A DNA stretch of 64,000 nucleotides from Microbacterium protaetiae. GTDB taxonomy: Bacteria > Actinomycetota > Actinomycetes > Actinomycetales > Microbacteriaceae. The DNA is taken from assembly GCF_004135285.1 (NCBI RefSeq), contig NZ_CP035494.1, forward strand, positions 1,116,001 through 1,180,000. The letters are read 5' to 3'. The notes beneath the pieces were generated by a model that saw only the letters and a program-made list of their open reading frames with translations, was not told where the DNA came from and did not search any database. Each line of letters opens with the position of its first letter. Within the stretch, counting starts at the first letter, position 1. Below, piece by piece: positions 50,844-59,534 of this stretch. The position numbers were made by a program, and so were the translations under genes.

Positions 50844-51306
50844 GACAGAGGATCGCGGGCTCGGAGAGTTGATCCGTCGCGCTCGAATCGACGTCGGGCT
50901 CAGTCAGTATGAGTTGGCTGACCGAGCGGGGACCAGCCAATCTGCGGTTTCCGCGATCGAGAGCGGCGCACGGCCCGTGAGCGACGCGCTCGCACGGCGT
51001 CTGCTGGCTGCTGCGCAACTGCGCCCGAGCATTCCTGTGGAGCTGTATGCCGAGACGCTTCGCGCGCTCGCAGCCGACCATGGGTTGACTAATCTTCGCG
51101 TATTCGGCTCGATGGTGCGGGGTTTGGACCGGGCGGACAGCGATGTGGACATCGTCGCCACGCCGGCTCCGGGAGCTGATCCGCTTCGCATGTACGCGTT
51201 CTCGTCACATGCGGCTGACCTGCTCGGCTTTCCTGTCGATCTCGTGCTCGACGGCAGTCGCGGCGAAGCGATGGACGAGATCCTGGCGACGGCGGTTCCG
51301 CTATGA
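50842..51306 (+). CDS. XRE-family HTH fused to a minimal nucleotidyltransferase (MntA-like antitoxin)
   Basis: A 154-aa protein. Residues 8-60 are an XRE helix-turn-helix (LIRRARIDVGLSQYELADRA, GTSQSAVSAIESGARPVSDA). Residues 70-150 are a minimal nucleotidyltransferase: RVFGSMVRGLDRADSDVDIV holds the GSXXRG and SDXD catalytic motif. MNT antitoxins of type VII systems inactivate HEPN toxins by AMPylation. Here the DNA-binding repressor is part of the same chain. ATGA overlap with the HEPN gene. Confidence 0.9.
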   Translation: MTEDRGLGELIRRARIDVGLSQYELADRAGTSQSAVSAIESGARPVSDALARRLLAAAQLRPSIPVELYAETLRALAADHGLTNLRVFGSMVRGLDRADSDVDIVATPAPGADPLRMYAFSSHAADLLGFPVDLVLDGSRGEAMDEILATAVPL

Positions 51307-51695
51307 CCGACGACGGCTCGAGCGAGGCCACGCCGTTCCGGGCGGCGCCTCGCAGTGATCGTGCAGCCTCCGCCACGCACCACGAGCGCGTCGACGAAGT
51401 GCGCGCCGCGATCGTCCGCCTCGGCGACCTGACGGTGTCAGATCTCGATGACAGATCGGGTGACACGATGCTGCGTGTCGAAGCGATCATCATTCGTGCG
51501 GCAGCACTGGTGGAACGACTGCCCGGTGAAGTGCGTGACAAGCTTGCGGTGGATGACGTCCGCGGGCTGACCGGCATTCGCAATGTCGTCGCACACGGGT
51601 ACGGGCAGCTGGACCCTGAGATCACCGTAAGGGTGATCCACGCGTCGCTGCCGCGCGTTCTTGACGGCATCGACGCCGCACTCGGCGAGGGGTGA
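51303..51695 (+). CDS. HEPN-domain ribonuclease toxin (HepT/DUF86-like)
   Basis: A 130-aa helical protein: TMLRVEAIIIRAAALVERLP, then GLTGIRNVVAHGYGQLDPEI contains the RX4HXY active-site motif (R, H and Y as in RNVVAHGY) of HEPN RNases. The Tyr is the residue AMPylated by MntA in characterised pairs. A 40-residue disordered lead precedes the domain. It is co-translated with the XRE-MNT protein. Confidence 0.9.
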   Translation: MTDDGSSEATPFRAAPRSDRAASATHHERVDEVRAAIVRLGDLTVSDLDDRSGDTMLRVEAIIIRAAALVERLPGEVRDKLAVDDVRGLTGIRNVVAHGYGQLDPEITVRVIHASLPRVLDGIDAALGEG

Positions 51696-51752
51696 ACAGC
51701 GTCACTTGAGCCGCTGAGACTCGAGGAGCACCAGGGCCCGCGCCGCCGCGCG

Positions 51753-53666
51753 TCAGTGTGCCGGCTGCGCCCCGGTCAGGAATTCCTTCGCGATGGGGCC
51801 GGCGGTGTCGGCTCCGCTCTCGCCCGTGTCGACGAAGACGGTCACGGCGAGGTCATCTTGGGCGGCGACCATCCACGCGTGGACCAGAGTCTTGCCGTCT
51901 CGGGTGAACTCGGCAGTGCCGGTTTTGGCGATGACGGGCGTGCCGGGCACGTCCTTCAGCCCGACGGCGGTGCCATCGACCACCGGCTGGCGGAAGATGG
52001 CCTTCAGCTGCCGGGCCTCATCGGCGCTCAAGGGCGTCACCCCGTCTGGTACCTTCGCCGGCTGCGAAGCAACCAGCATCGGCACGACGGTGTGCCCGGC
52101 TTGGATCGAGGCGATCCCGGCCGCCATGGCCACCGGCGAGGCGAGCACCTTGCCCTGCCCGATCACCGCAGCGGCGGCCTCGGTATCGGATGCCGCCTGC
52201 GGAATCTGGCCCGGAAAGCTGTCGATGCCCGGAACCTTGGCGATGCCGAAGCCCAGGCTCTGCGCGGCCGCGGTGACATCGCCGATCTTGCTGCGGGCGT
52301 TGATCATCGCCGTGTTGCACGACTGGGCGATCGCCGTCTGCAAGGGAATCTTGCCGACGGCCGACGAGGGGTACCACGAGTCGTTCACGAACCGATAGCC
52401 GTCGACGACGGCGTCTTGCGTGCAGTCGAGCTTCGAGTCAGGAGTCAGTCCGGCACGCAGGAGTGCGAGCGCATCGAACATCTTGAACGTCGACCCGGGC
52501 GGCACCTGCCCGGCCAGGGCCGCGTCGAACGCGCCCGTTCCCGACCCGTTCGCCGCCGCCAGGATCGCGCCATCGCTCGGCCGGATCGCCACCAGGGCGC
52601 TGGCCGGACCGATGTCGTGCAGCGTCGTCTCCGCCAGGGTCTGCAGGCGTTCGTCGAGGGTCGTCTGCAGTGGCGCCCCCGGCTTCGGCTCGGCCGTGAA
52701 GAGCGTCGTGGCGTCGCCACTGGCGGGCACCCGGCTGATCTCCACCCCGGGAGTCCCGCGCAATTCGCTGTCATAACGCTGCTCCAGGCCGCTGAGGCCG
52801 ACGGTGTCGGTGGCCTGGTATGTGCCCGGGTTCTTCTCCATGATCTCTGCGGTGACCGGACCGACCGAGCCCAACAGCGCACCGGCGAAGCCCCGGTACG
52901 GTCCGAGCTGCTGAGAGCTCGATACCGCCAGGGCGCCGGGAATGTCAGACAAATCGGCAGCCGCCGAGGGGACCGCGGCTTTTCGGTAGGTGATCGCCTC
53001 GACGAACTGCTTTTCGCCGCCGGATTTCACGCGCGCCGCGAAGTCGTCGGCGTCGACTCCGACCACTTTCGCCAGCGCCCCCGCCGAGGTCACCGCCTGG
53101 TCGGCTGTGACGTGGCTCTTGTCGATGCCGAAGATCACGACCGGCCGGCTCGTGATCAGGGGGCTGCCATCGCCGCCGAGGATGTCGGCACGCTCGGGCG
53201 CATGGGTCGTGACGCGCAGCACGTCACCGGCGACGAGGTCGCCCTGGATGACCGCCGGCGCCCAGTCGACGTACCACTTGTCGGACTTCTTCGTGGTCGT
53301 GACCGTCGTCGTGTAGGTCCAGTTCTCGCCGCCTGTGGGCCAGCTCCAGTGCACGAGGGAGGTGCCGCGGTCGTCCTCGACCTTCGGCGCGTCGATCTTC
53401 ACGGTGGGCTTCATCTTGTTCAGGCCCGCCACGATGTCTGCGTACTCCGTGCCCACCTGCTGCACCGACGCCCCGTTCAGCAATACATGGCTGAAGTCTC
53501 CGGACACGAGCGCGTCACGCAGTGCCGTCGTCTCCGGCTGATCCGTGAAGCTGCATGCCGACAGCGACGAGGCGAGCACACACATGATCGCAGCCGCAAC
53601 CAGTCGCACGGTCCAACGGGACGCAGAGTTCTTCGGCATATGGGTAATGCTTGTGCAGCGGCTCAT
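51753..53666 (-). CDS. Penicillin-binding transpeptidase with NTF2-like N-terminal domain
   Basis: A 637-aa envelope protein. The signal peptide ends in a lipobox-like LASSLSAC; residues 45-155 are NTF2-like (MecA_N type), 165-320 a PBP dimerisation region, and 335-630 the transpeptidase: PPGSTFKMF (SXXK), QSCNTAM (SXN-type) and AKTGTAEF (KTG). It cross-links peptidoglycan and may have low beta-lactam affinity given its MecA-like layout, an inference only. An internal ATG at 53639 is an alternative start giving a shorter signal-peptide lead. Confidence 0.92.
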   Translation of the reverse strand: MSRCTSITHMPKNSASRWTVRLVAAAIMCVLASSLSACSFTDQPETTALRDALVSGDFSHVLLNGASVQQVGTEYADIVAGLNKMKPTVKIDAPKVEDDRGTSLVHWSWPTGGENWTYTTTVTTTKKSDKWYVDWAPAVIQGDLVAGDVLRVTTHAPERADILGGDGSPLITSRPVVIFGIDKSHVTADQAVTSAGALAKVVGVDADDFAARVKSGGEKQFVEAITYRKAAVPSAAADLSDIPGALAVSSSQQLGPYRGFAGALLGSVGPVTAEIMEKNPGTYQATDTVGLSGLEQRYDSELRGTPGVEISRVPASGDATTLFTAEPKPGAPLQTTLDERLQTLAETTLHDIGPASALVAIRPSDGAILAAANGSGTGAFDAALAGQVPPGSTFKMFDALALLRAGLTPDSKLDCTQDAVVDGYRFVNDSWYPSSAVGKIPLQTAIAQSCNTAMINARSKIGDVTAAAQSLGFGIAKVPGIDSFPGQIPQAASDTEAAAAVIGQGKVLASPVAMAAGIASIQAGHTVVPMLVASQPAKVPDGVTPLSADEARQLKAIFRQPVVDGTAVGLKDVPGTPVIAKTGTAEFTRDGKTLVHAWMVAAQDDLAVTVFVDTGESGADTAGPIAKEFLTGAQPAH

Positions 53667-53672
53667 CCTAAG

Positions 53673-54065
53673 TCAAAACCCGACGCCGCTGCCGGCCACC
53701 AGCCACCCGAGCCACAGGCCCAGGGCCGCCGCGCCCAGTGCGACCACCAGCATCCCGAACGCGTTGCCCACGGCGGCGCGCCAGCGCCCTTCCTGGGCGA
53801 GCCGCACCGTCTCGTAGCTGGCGGTCGAGAACGTCGTGTACCCACCGATCAAGCCGGTTCCGAGCACGACCGCCCACGGGCCGAGCCCCGCGCCCAGCGC
53901 CGTGACGAAGCCCAGCACGAGCGACCCTGACACGTTGATGACGGTCGTTCCCAGCGGATACGCCACACGCACGGCCCTCTTCATCGCCCCGTCGAGCACC
54001 ATGCGGCACGCGGCGCCCACCCCGCCGGCGAGTGCAACAACCAGCGCGAGCCACACGCCCGTCAC
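53673..54065 (-). CDS. crcB: Fluoride channel subunit CrcB/FluC
   Basis: A 130-aa four-helix membrane protein: LAGGVGAACRMVLDGAMKRA, YPLGTTVINVSGSLVLGFVT and GTGLIGGYTTFSTASYETVR, the last with the fluoride-lining Phe/Thr/Ser residues. It overlaps the second crcB gene by ATGA; in Gram-positives the two paralogs form a heterodimeric channel that exports fluoride. Confidence 0.93.
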   Translation of the reverse strand: MTGVWLALVVALAGGVGAACRMVLDGAMKRAVRVAYPLGTTVINVSGSLVLGFVTALGAGLGPWAVVLGTGLIGGYTTFSTASYETVRLAQEGRWRAAVGNAFGMLVVALGAAALGLWLGWLVAGSGVGF

Positions 54066-54523
54066 GAGTCAGGTTCCGCGACGCCGCGGGCACGTGAGCT
54101 GCGCGCGCCCAAGAGAATGCCGGCGATGGATGCCGCGGCTCCGACGAGCACTGTCGCCACGGCATACACGATCCCGGGCCAGACGTCCCCGGTCACGAAC
54201 AACCCATCGGTGCCCACCGCGAAGGTCGAGTAGGTGGTGAACCCGCCCAGCACACCGGTGCCGGCGAACAGGCGCATGGCACGGCGGCGTCCGGCGTCGG
54301 GGCCCCCACGCGCGAGGAACTCCAACAGCCACCCCAGGATGAACGCCCCCACCACGTTGATGAGGAAGATGGGCCACGGCATCCCACCCCACTCGGGCAG
54401 GGTGATCGACAGCAGGTAGCGTGCGAGCGTACCCAGAAAGCCTCCGACCACGACCAGACCGACCGACGACCAACGCAGATGCACCGGGCGGGTCGTGGCC
54501 GAGGCGGTCACGCGACGTCCCAC
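54062..54523 (-). CDS. crcB: Fluoride channel subunit CrcB/FluC
   Basis: A 153-aa four-helix protein: LVVVGGFLGTLARYLLSITL, WPIFLINVVGAFILGWLLEF and GTGVLGGFTTYSTFAVGTDG. It pairs with the 130-aa paralog. The start at 54523 lies 16 nt inside the universal-stress-protein gene, so all three genes are one operon. Confidence 0.93.
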   Translation of the reverse strand: MGRRVTASATTRPVHLRWSSVGLVVVGGFLGTLARYLLSITLPEWGGMPWPIFLINVVGAFILGWLLEFLARGGPDAGRRRAMRLFAGTGVLGGFTTYSTFAVGTDGLFVTGDVWPGIVYAVATVLVGAAASIAGILLGARSSRARGVAEPDS

Positions 54524-55023
54524 GGAAGGGGCTCGTCGTCGGCGATCGGCTTGAGCGGCACCACGAGCACCGGGCGATGCTGCCGATGGGCGAGGTGGCT
54601 GGCCACCGACCCCTGGAAGAACTCGCGCAAGGTCTCGCGCATGGATGCCTCACGGGTGCCGACCACGATGTATCGGGCGTTGACGACCTCGGCGAGGTGG
54701 CCGAGCGCGCGCCCGGGATCGCCCGCGAGTTCGCGGCCGGTCCACTCCACACCGCTGCCGGTGAGCACATCGTCGATGTGCCCGGCAAGCGACGCGTCGA
54801 ACTCGCCCTCACGCTCGTCGGGCAGATCGGGGTCGATCGACCGGGTCAGCGCCGAGCCGTCGAGCCGCTCACCGACGGTGAACCGCTCGAGGTCGACGTG
54901 TGCACAGACGAGGTCGAGACCGAGGTCGCGTGCCAGGCGTGCTGCTTCGCGCAACACGGCATCGGGCAAGCCCTTCTGCACTCCGACGAGGATCGTGCCT
55001 TCGGTCATGGGGTCCTTCCTCAT
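54508..55023 (-). CDS. Universal stress protein (UspA family)
   Basis: A 171-aa single-domain Usp: EGTILVGVQKGLPDAVLREA begins the fold and RYIVVGTREASMRETLREFF followed by GSVASHLAHRQHRPVLVVPL is the nucleotide-binding end (GXXG-like replaced by GTRE..GSVA). Usp genes are a known class of fluoride-responsive genes. First gene of the Usp-crcB-crcB operon, with GAGGAAGGA before the ATG, and preceded by a riboswitch-like leader. Confidence 0.88.
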   Translation of the reverse strand: MRKDPMTEGTILVGVQKGLPDAVLREAARLARDLGLDLVCAHVDLERFTVGERLDGSALTRSIDPDLPDEREGEFDASLAGHIDDVLTGSGVEWTGRELAGDPGRALGHLAEVVNARYIVVGTREASMRETLREFFQGSVASHLAHRQHRPVLVVPLKPIADDEPLPWDVA

Positions 55024-55030
55024 TCGCGCT

Positions 55031-55116
55031 CCTGTCTGGCCGCAGACGTGCGGCGATCAAGACAGGGACCGTTGTCGGCGGCGCCGAGGTTGTTCGCGGT
55101 GAGCCCCACCACCGCC
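55031..55116 (-). promoter_or_regulatory. Candidate fluoride riboswitch in the leader of the Usp-crcB-crcB operon
   Basis: The transcript (55116 to 55031) reads GGCGGTGGTGGGGCTCACC then GCGAACAACC, a hairpin UCGGC-GCC-GCCGA, and AACGGTCCCTGTC. The order P2 (GGUG/CACC), AACAACC, P3, then a strand able to pair GGGG with UCCC matches the crcB motif, though the usual CUGAUG is CAACGG here. The 3' P1 strand overlaps CCTGTCT, which can instead pair with AGACAGG (55037-55031) around the stem GCCGCA/TGCGGC, giving two exclusive folds before the ribosome site. Confidence 0.5.
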
Positions 55117-55139
55117 TGAGTCCAGTGTGCCACAGCGGC

Positions 55140-55736
55140 TCAGTGCGCATGCCCGACGGCGGCGACCACGCCGCGCACGGTGCGCTCGAGAAAGCCGACG
55201 ATCTCGTCGACGGGGTGGTCTGCCTCCACGGCCAGCTCGACGAGCACCTCTTCGGCGAAGCCCACCCAGGAGCGCACGGCCACGCGCAGCAGCTCGGTTT
55301 CGTCGGTGCCCAGTTCGAGGAAGACCTCCAGCAGCCGGCGTGCGTTCTCATCGCGCGACTGGTCGATGACCTCACGAATGGCGGGGTCGCCGCTGGCGAC
55401 GCCGCGCACGAGCGAGTAGAAGGTGCCGCGGTGTTCGCGCACGAAGATGACGATGCGGGTGAGGGTGTCATGCAGCCGCTCGGGTGCGGCCAGTTCGGGC
55501 CGTGGCTCGCTTGCCCGCAGCAGACTGTCGCGCGCGGTGAGCACGACGTCGTGGTGCAGTCCCTGCCGCGAGCCGAAGTAATGGAAGACCAGCCCGCGTG
55601 ACACGCCGGCCTGCACCGAGAGCTCGTCGATGGTGAGCTCATCAAGCGGGTGCTCGGCGAGGTAGTTGACGCCGAGGGCGACAAGTTGCGCGCGGCGCTC
55701 GTCGGGCGTCAGCCGGCGGCGGCGATCGGCGGACAT
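55140..55736 (-). CDS. TetR-family transcriptional regulator
   Basis: A 198-aa regulator: LTIDELSVQAGVSRGLVFHY is the helix-turn-helix with FGSRQGLHHDVVLTAR after it. Divergent from the DUF6230 operon with a TetR-type operator in the gap, so it most likely represses that operon. Its 3' end directly precedes the fluoride operon leader. Confidence 0.9.
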   Translation of the reverse strand: MSADRRRRLTPDERRAQLVALGVNYLAEHPLDELTIDELSVQAGVSRGLVFHYFGSRQGLHHDVVLTARDSLLRASEPRPELAAPERLHDTLTRIVIFVREHRGTFYSLVRGVASGDPAIREVIDQSRDENARRLLEVFLELGTDETELLRVAVRSWVGFAEEVLVELAVEADHPVDEIVGFLERTVRGVVAAVGHAH

Positions 55737-55758
55737 GAAAGAAGACTAATCCCCGTTC

Positions 55759-55779
55759 TTATTGACTGGTGGTCAATAA
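55759..55779. promoter_or_regulatory. TetR operator, perfect 21-bp dyad
   Basis: TTATTGAC-TGGTG-GTCAATAA, a perfect inverted repeat of the TTGAC-N-GTCAA class bound by many TetR proteins. It lies 22 bp before the TetR start and 58 bp before the DUF6230 start. Confidence 0.85.
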
Positions 55780-55837
55780 CTCTTAGGCTCGGTGGGGTGC
55801 GCAGCAACGATGCCGCGCCGTGATCCAGGAGGCCTCG

Positions 55838-56434
55838 ATGTCGTTTCGTTCCTTCGCCCGCTCGCACACCGGGCGGGTCGTTCTCACCGCCGTCCCCGTC
55901 GCCGCCGCTGTCACACTGCTGACGACCGGGGTCGCCCAGGGTGCGGTGCCCGTCTCGTTCGCGGTGTCGGGCACGCAGTTTCAGATCAGCGCCTCGCAGC
56001 TGAACGGCACCGGGTTCTCGCAGTACGCGGGTGTCGCGCAAGACACCGAGGGAGCGAACCACGCCGTGGCGATCGCGAACATCAAGTCCGCGACCCTGAC
56101 CGATCTGTGCCAGTCGGTCATCACCGACACCCCTCTGGGCAAGGTCGGGCTGCTCATCACCGCCGGCGGCGGAAAGACCCCGGCGACGGCATCCGATCTG
56201 CAGATCGGGATGACCGGGCTGAAGGGCGACTCCGAGTTCGGCGACATCCGCATCGGCGTCGACGCCTCCACCGTTAACACGAAGGCCAAGGGCGCCGCCG
56301 GCGACTTCGCCCAAGATGCCGACACGGTGAAGATCACCAACCTCGAGCAGACCGCCTGGAGCACGCAGGCCTCGGTGTTCACGCTCAGCGGGATGACGAT
56401 GAAGCTGACGGACGGATCGAAGGGATGCTTCTGA
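55838..56434 (+). CDS. DUF6230 secreted/cell-surface protein
   Basis: A 198-aa exported protein: GRVVLTAVPVAAAVTLLTTG is the signal peptide, cleaved near AQGAVP, followed by a beta-rich domain (VSFAVSGTQFQISASQLNGT). This is the DUF6230 family of actinobacteria, some members of which have been annotated as cholesterol esterases without clear basis. ATG 55838 is set by CCAGGAGGCCTCG. Overlaps the DUF6114 gene by 10 nt. Confidence 0.85.
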   Translation: MSFRSFARSHTGRVVLTAVPVAAAVTLLTTGVAQGAVPVSFAVSGTQFQISASQLNGTGFSQYAGVAQDTEGANHAVAIANIKSATLTDLCQSVITDTPLGKVGLLITAGGGKTPATASDLQIGMTGLKGDSEFGDIRIGVDASTVNTKAKGAAGDFAQDADTVKITNLEQTAWSTQASVFTLSGMTMKLTDGSKGCF

Positions 56435-56886
56435 TTAGGACGCCGCAGCGCCGCCGTGACGCCGCGGCCCCGTCCGTGTGGAGCCGGTTCGGCGCCTGGC
56501 GTCGCCGCCGTCCCTTTATCGGCGGCGCACTGGTGGCACTCGCCGGCATCGAGATGTTCTTCTCGGGTCAGCTCGACATGGGCCACATCCACGTGCAGCT
56601 GGGCATCGAGGGCTTCCAGGCCACCGTCATCCCGATCGCCCTCGTGCTGCTCGGGCTGCTGGCGATCGCGATGCCCGCCCACCACGTGTTCTACGGCGTA
56701 TTGGCGCTGGTGGTGGCGGTGTACTCCCTCATCGGGGTGAACCTCGGTGGTTTCGTGCTCGGAATGCTGCTGGGCTGCATCGGCGGCGTGCTGGTGGTGG
56801 CGTGGATGCCGCGGGCTGCCCGTGCGGCGGATGACGAGCGGGCGGCACACGAGGCGGACTCGGCGACGACGGGCACCGCCGCATGA
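56425..56886 (+). CDS. DUF6114 membrane protein
   Basis: A 153-aa protein with about four membrane helices (RRPFIGGALVALAGIEMFFS, VIPIALVLLGLLAIAMPAHH, VFYGVLALVVAVYSLIGVNL, GMLLGCIGGVLVVAWMPRAA). DUF6114 proteins are the constant partner of DUF6230. Probably an anchor or exporter of the adjacent secreted proteins. ATGA overlap with the next gene. Confidence 0.85.
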   Translation: MLLIRTPQRRRDAAAPSVWSRFGAWRRRRPFIGGALVALAGIEMFFSGQLDMGHIHVQLGIEGFQATVIPIALVLLGLLAIAMPAHHVFYGVLALVVAVYSLIGVNLGGFVLGMLLGCIGGVLVVAWMPRAARAADDERAAHEADSATTGTAA

Positions 56887-57668
56887 TGCGCCGCCGTACC
56901 ACTGCGCTGGTCGGCGTGGCCGCCGTCGTGGGCAGCCTTGTGGCCGGGTCTTCTGTGGCCACGGCGGCTCCGGCATCCGCTCACATCTGCATCCCGATCA
57001 TCTGGCCGTGCGATGATCCCGCGCCCTCCGACACCCCCAGCGCCACGCCCACCGCGACGGCGAGCGCCACGGCCGACCCCGGCGGCAGCGGCGGCGCGGG
57101 CGACGCGAACGGTGACGGCGCTCCCGGCGACGCCGACACGCGGGGCGACGACCCGGGCTCCGGCACCGCCCCGGATGACGCAGGCGACGACGGCGCCGGT
57201 GGCGCGAAGAATGCCGCCGACTCCGCGTCGTGGTCGATCGTGACGAACGACGACAGCGCCGTGTTCACCCAGCCTTCCGCACAGCTGGGCTCTCAGTCAC
57301 TGTCATTCTCGGGGCTGAAGGGCATCGCCCTGGTCAAGGTCAAGCTGGCCGACGGTTCGCGCGTGACCGCTGTCCGGCTGCGGGCCGACACCATCACGAT
57401 CAGCGGTTTCAGCCTGACCGTGCGCGCCGAGACCGGCCCCAAGCTCGTCACGACCGCCGACCAGATGACCCTGCGCGGCGATGTCAGCGTGTATGTCAAC
57501 TCGTTGACAGCGACCACCCCGAGCGGAAAGTCGTTCACGCTCGGTGCCGACACCCCACCGCCGGCCGACGGCCTCACCCCGAAGCTGCTCCGGGTCACGC
57601 TGGGCCTTCTCGGCTCGACCGCCGACGAGATCAGCTACTCGAACACCGACCAGACCATGCACGAGTGA
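56883..57668 (+). CDS. Secreted protein with Thr/Ala/Gly/Asp-rich linker, third member of the DUF6230 operon
   Basis: A 261-aa protein: TTALVGVAAVVGSLVAGSSV is a signal peptide cleaved near ATAAPASA, then a Pro/Thr/Ala/Gly/Asp linker (residues 45-120), then a 140-residue beta-rich domain (LSFSGLKGIALVKVKLADGS, VRLRADTITISGFSLTVRAE) that seems related in pattern to the DUF6230 protein. Unnamed. Co-translated with the DUF6114 gene, so likely part of the same surface assembly. Confidence 0.8.
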   Translation: MMRRRTTALVGVAAVVGSLVAGSSVATAAPASAHICIPIIWPCDDPAPSDTPSATPTATASATADPGGSGGAGDANGDGAPGDADTRGDDPGSGTAPDDAGDDGAGGAKNAADSASWSIVTNDDSAVFTQPSAQLGSQSLSFSGLKGIALVKVKLADGSRVTAVRLRADTITISGFSLTVRAETGPKLVTTADQMTLRGDVSVYVNSLTATTPSGKSFTLGADTPPPADGLTPKLLRVTLGLLGSTADEISYSNTDQTMHE

Positions 57669-57744
57669 CGGGGCGTCCGTCAGGCGATCTGGCGGGCGCC
57701 CCGTTCCGCGAACGCGCCCGCCCCGCGGACCGATCGCGGAAACG

Positions 57745-58371
57745 TCACTTCGGCTCGCCGACGTTGACGCCGAGCGAGAAGTCGAACCCCACGCCGTTGC
57801 GTGCCAAGTTGACCTCCAGCAGCCCGGCGCCTTCCAGCCAGCGCGCCATGTTCAGGCCACCGGCATCCCGCGGACGAAGCCCCAGGCTTGTGATGAACGC
57901 AGAAACGCTCGCCTTGGCCTGCGGGTCGTCGCCGGCCAGGAACACATCCACAGCGCGCCCCGAGGCCACGATGGGCTGGAACAGGGTGTTGAACCCCTTC
58001 ACGACATGGGTGCTGGCAGGGGCTGCCTCGGCGATCAGCTGAGCTCCGGAGGTGTCATCGGGGACGACAAGACCCGTGACATCCGCGCTGAACGGGTTGG
58101 TGATGTCGATGACGATCTTGTCGGCCAGCGCGTCACCGTACTCGGTGACCACCGGCACAGCGGCGGGGAAGAGCACGGCGAGAATGACGATGTCTCCAGT
58201 CGGGGTGGCGCCCCAGGTTCCTGCCGTGGCACCGTCGCCGAGTGCCCGTGCCAGCGCCGCGGCCTTGCCCGGATCGCGGCCGAGGATCTCGACGGTGTTG
58301 CCGCCCTTGAGGGACGCAGCGCCGATCGCTTTGGCCATGTTCCCGGTGCCGATGATGCTGATGCTGCTCAT
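57745..58371 (-). CDS. F420-reductase-like NAD(P)-binding oxidoreductase
   Basis: A 208-aa Rossmann protein: SSISIIGTGNMAKAIGAASL, VIDITNPFSADVTGLVVPDD and LEGAGLLEVNLARNGVGFDF. Paralogous in type to the gene at 37612. The start at 58371 has AAAGGAG eight bases upstream; the longer frame to 58413 has none. Cofactor and substrate unknown. Confidence 0.84.
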   Translation of the reverse strand: MSSISIIGTGNMAKAIGAASLKGGNTVEILGRDPGKAAALARALGDGATAGTWGATPTGDIVILAVLFPAAVPVVTEYGDALADKIVIDITNPFSADVTGLVVPDDTSGAQLIAEAAPASTHVVKGFNTLFQPIVASGRAVDVFLAGDDPQAKASVSAFITSLGLRPRDAGGLNMARWLEGAGLLEVNLARNGVGFDFSLGVNVGEPK

Positions 58372-58505
58372 GACGAACTCCTTTGCGGTGTCTTTCGGTG
58401 GACCGGCGAACATCCATCGCGAACGTCACGGTGAGGTGCGCCTCCGGTAAGGAGGTAGAACCGGAGGGGTGCCTCACCTATTCCGGCGATGATGAAGAAT
58501 CCGAC

Positions 58506-59534
58506 TCACGCCAGTGGTTGGGCGAAGGGTTCCTCGGGCTCGTCCGGCGGCTGAAGCATCTCGATCGGGCCGGTGAGCGGGCCGTTGAGCGCGGCCAGCG
58601 GACCGGTCGGGTCGGCCACCAGGGCACCGGGGGTCGCCAGCGGCCCGGTCGAGGCATCCGCGCTGGGATGCCGCGCCCCCGCCTCGGCGACTCCGGCGCG
58701 CACGGCGCCCACGCCGGCGGCCACCACCAGGGCGATCCCGACGAGTTCGAGTGCGGTCAGCCGCTGGCCGAGCAGCACAAAACCGGCCAGCACCGCGGTG
58801 GCCGGCGAGATGCTCATCAGAATCGCGAACGCCGAGGCGGGCAGCCGCCGCAGGGCGATGAGTTCGAGGGCATACGGAATGGTGCTCGACAGCAGCGCGA
58901 CCGCCGCACCCAGCCCCAGCACCTCGGGGCGCACGAGCGCGGCCCCGGCGGCGACAATGCCGAAGGGCAGCGACAACAGTGCCCCGATGCTCATCGCAAT
59001 CGCCAGGCCGTCGAGCTTGGCGAAACGCTGACCGACGCGTGCGGCGGCGAGAATGTAGAACGCCCAGCTCGCGGCCGCTCCCAGCGCGAACACGACGCCC
59101 AGCGGGTCGATGGCATCCCATCCGCCACCGCCCAGGCAGAGCACCCCCGCGAAGGCTATGACCGCCCACAGCCACGCCGAGGCCCGCCGGCTCGCGACGA
59201 TCGAGAGCACGAGCGGGCCGAGCACTTCGATCGTCACCGTCACGCCGAGCGGCAACCGCTCCAGCGCAAGGTAGAAGAGTGAGTTCATGGTGGCCAGCAC
59301 CACGCCGTAGCCCAGCACCGACAGCCAGTCGTCACGGCCGTGCCCGCGCAGGCGCGGCCGGGTGAGCGCGAGCAGGATCAGCGCCGAGAACACCAGTCGC
59401 AGCATGACCATCCCCAGGGGACCGACCCGGGGAAAGACCAGTACGGCGATCGCCGCACCGGCATCCATGCACAGCTCCCCCGCGACCACCAGGCCGGTCG
59501 CCCAGAACGCGCCGGAGCGCGCACTGCGGGTCAC
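58506..59534 (-). CDS. EamA/DMT-superfamily exporter (RhtA-like)
   Basis: A 342-aa, ten-helix membrane protein: VVAGELCMDAGAAIAVLVFP, FYLALERLPLGVTVTIEVLG (EamA repeat 1) and LISLSTIPYALELIALRRLP-like STIPYALELIALRRLPASAF (repeat 2). The RhtA branch exports threonine, homoserine and related amino acids. A hydrophilic tail of about 45 residues ends the protein. It overlaps the upstream beta-lactamase-fold gene by 4 nt. Confidence 0.88.
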   Translation of the reverse strand: MTRSARSGAFWATGLVVAGELCMDAGAAIAVLVFPRVGPLGMVMLRLVFSALILLALTRPRLRGHGRDDWLSVLGYGVVLATMNSLFYLALERLPLGVTVTIEVLGPLVLSIVASRRASAWLWAVIAFAGVLCLGGGGWDAIDPLGVVFALGAAASWAFYILAAARVGQRFAKLDGLAIAMSIGALLSLPFGIVAAGAALVRPEVLGLGAAVALLSSTIPYALELIALRRLPASAFAILMSISPATAVLAGFVLLGQRLTALELVGIALVVAAGVGAVRAGVAEAGARHPSADASTGPLATPGALVADPTGPLAALNGPLTGPIEMLQPPDEPEEPFAQPLA

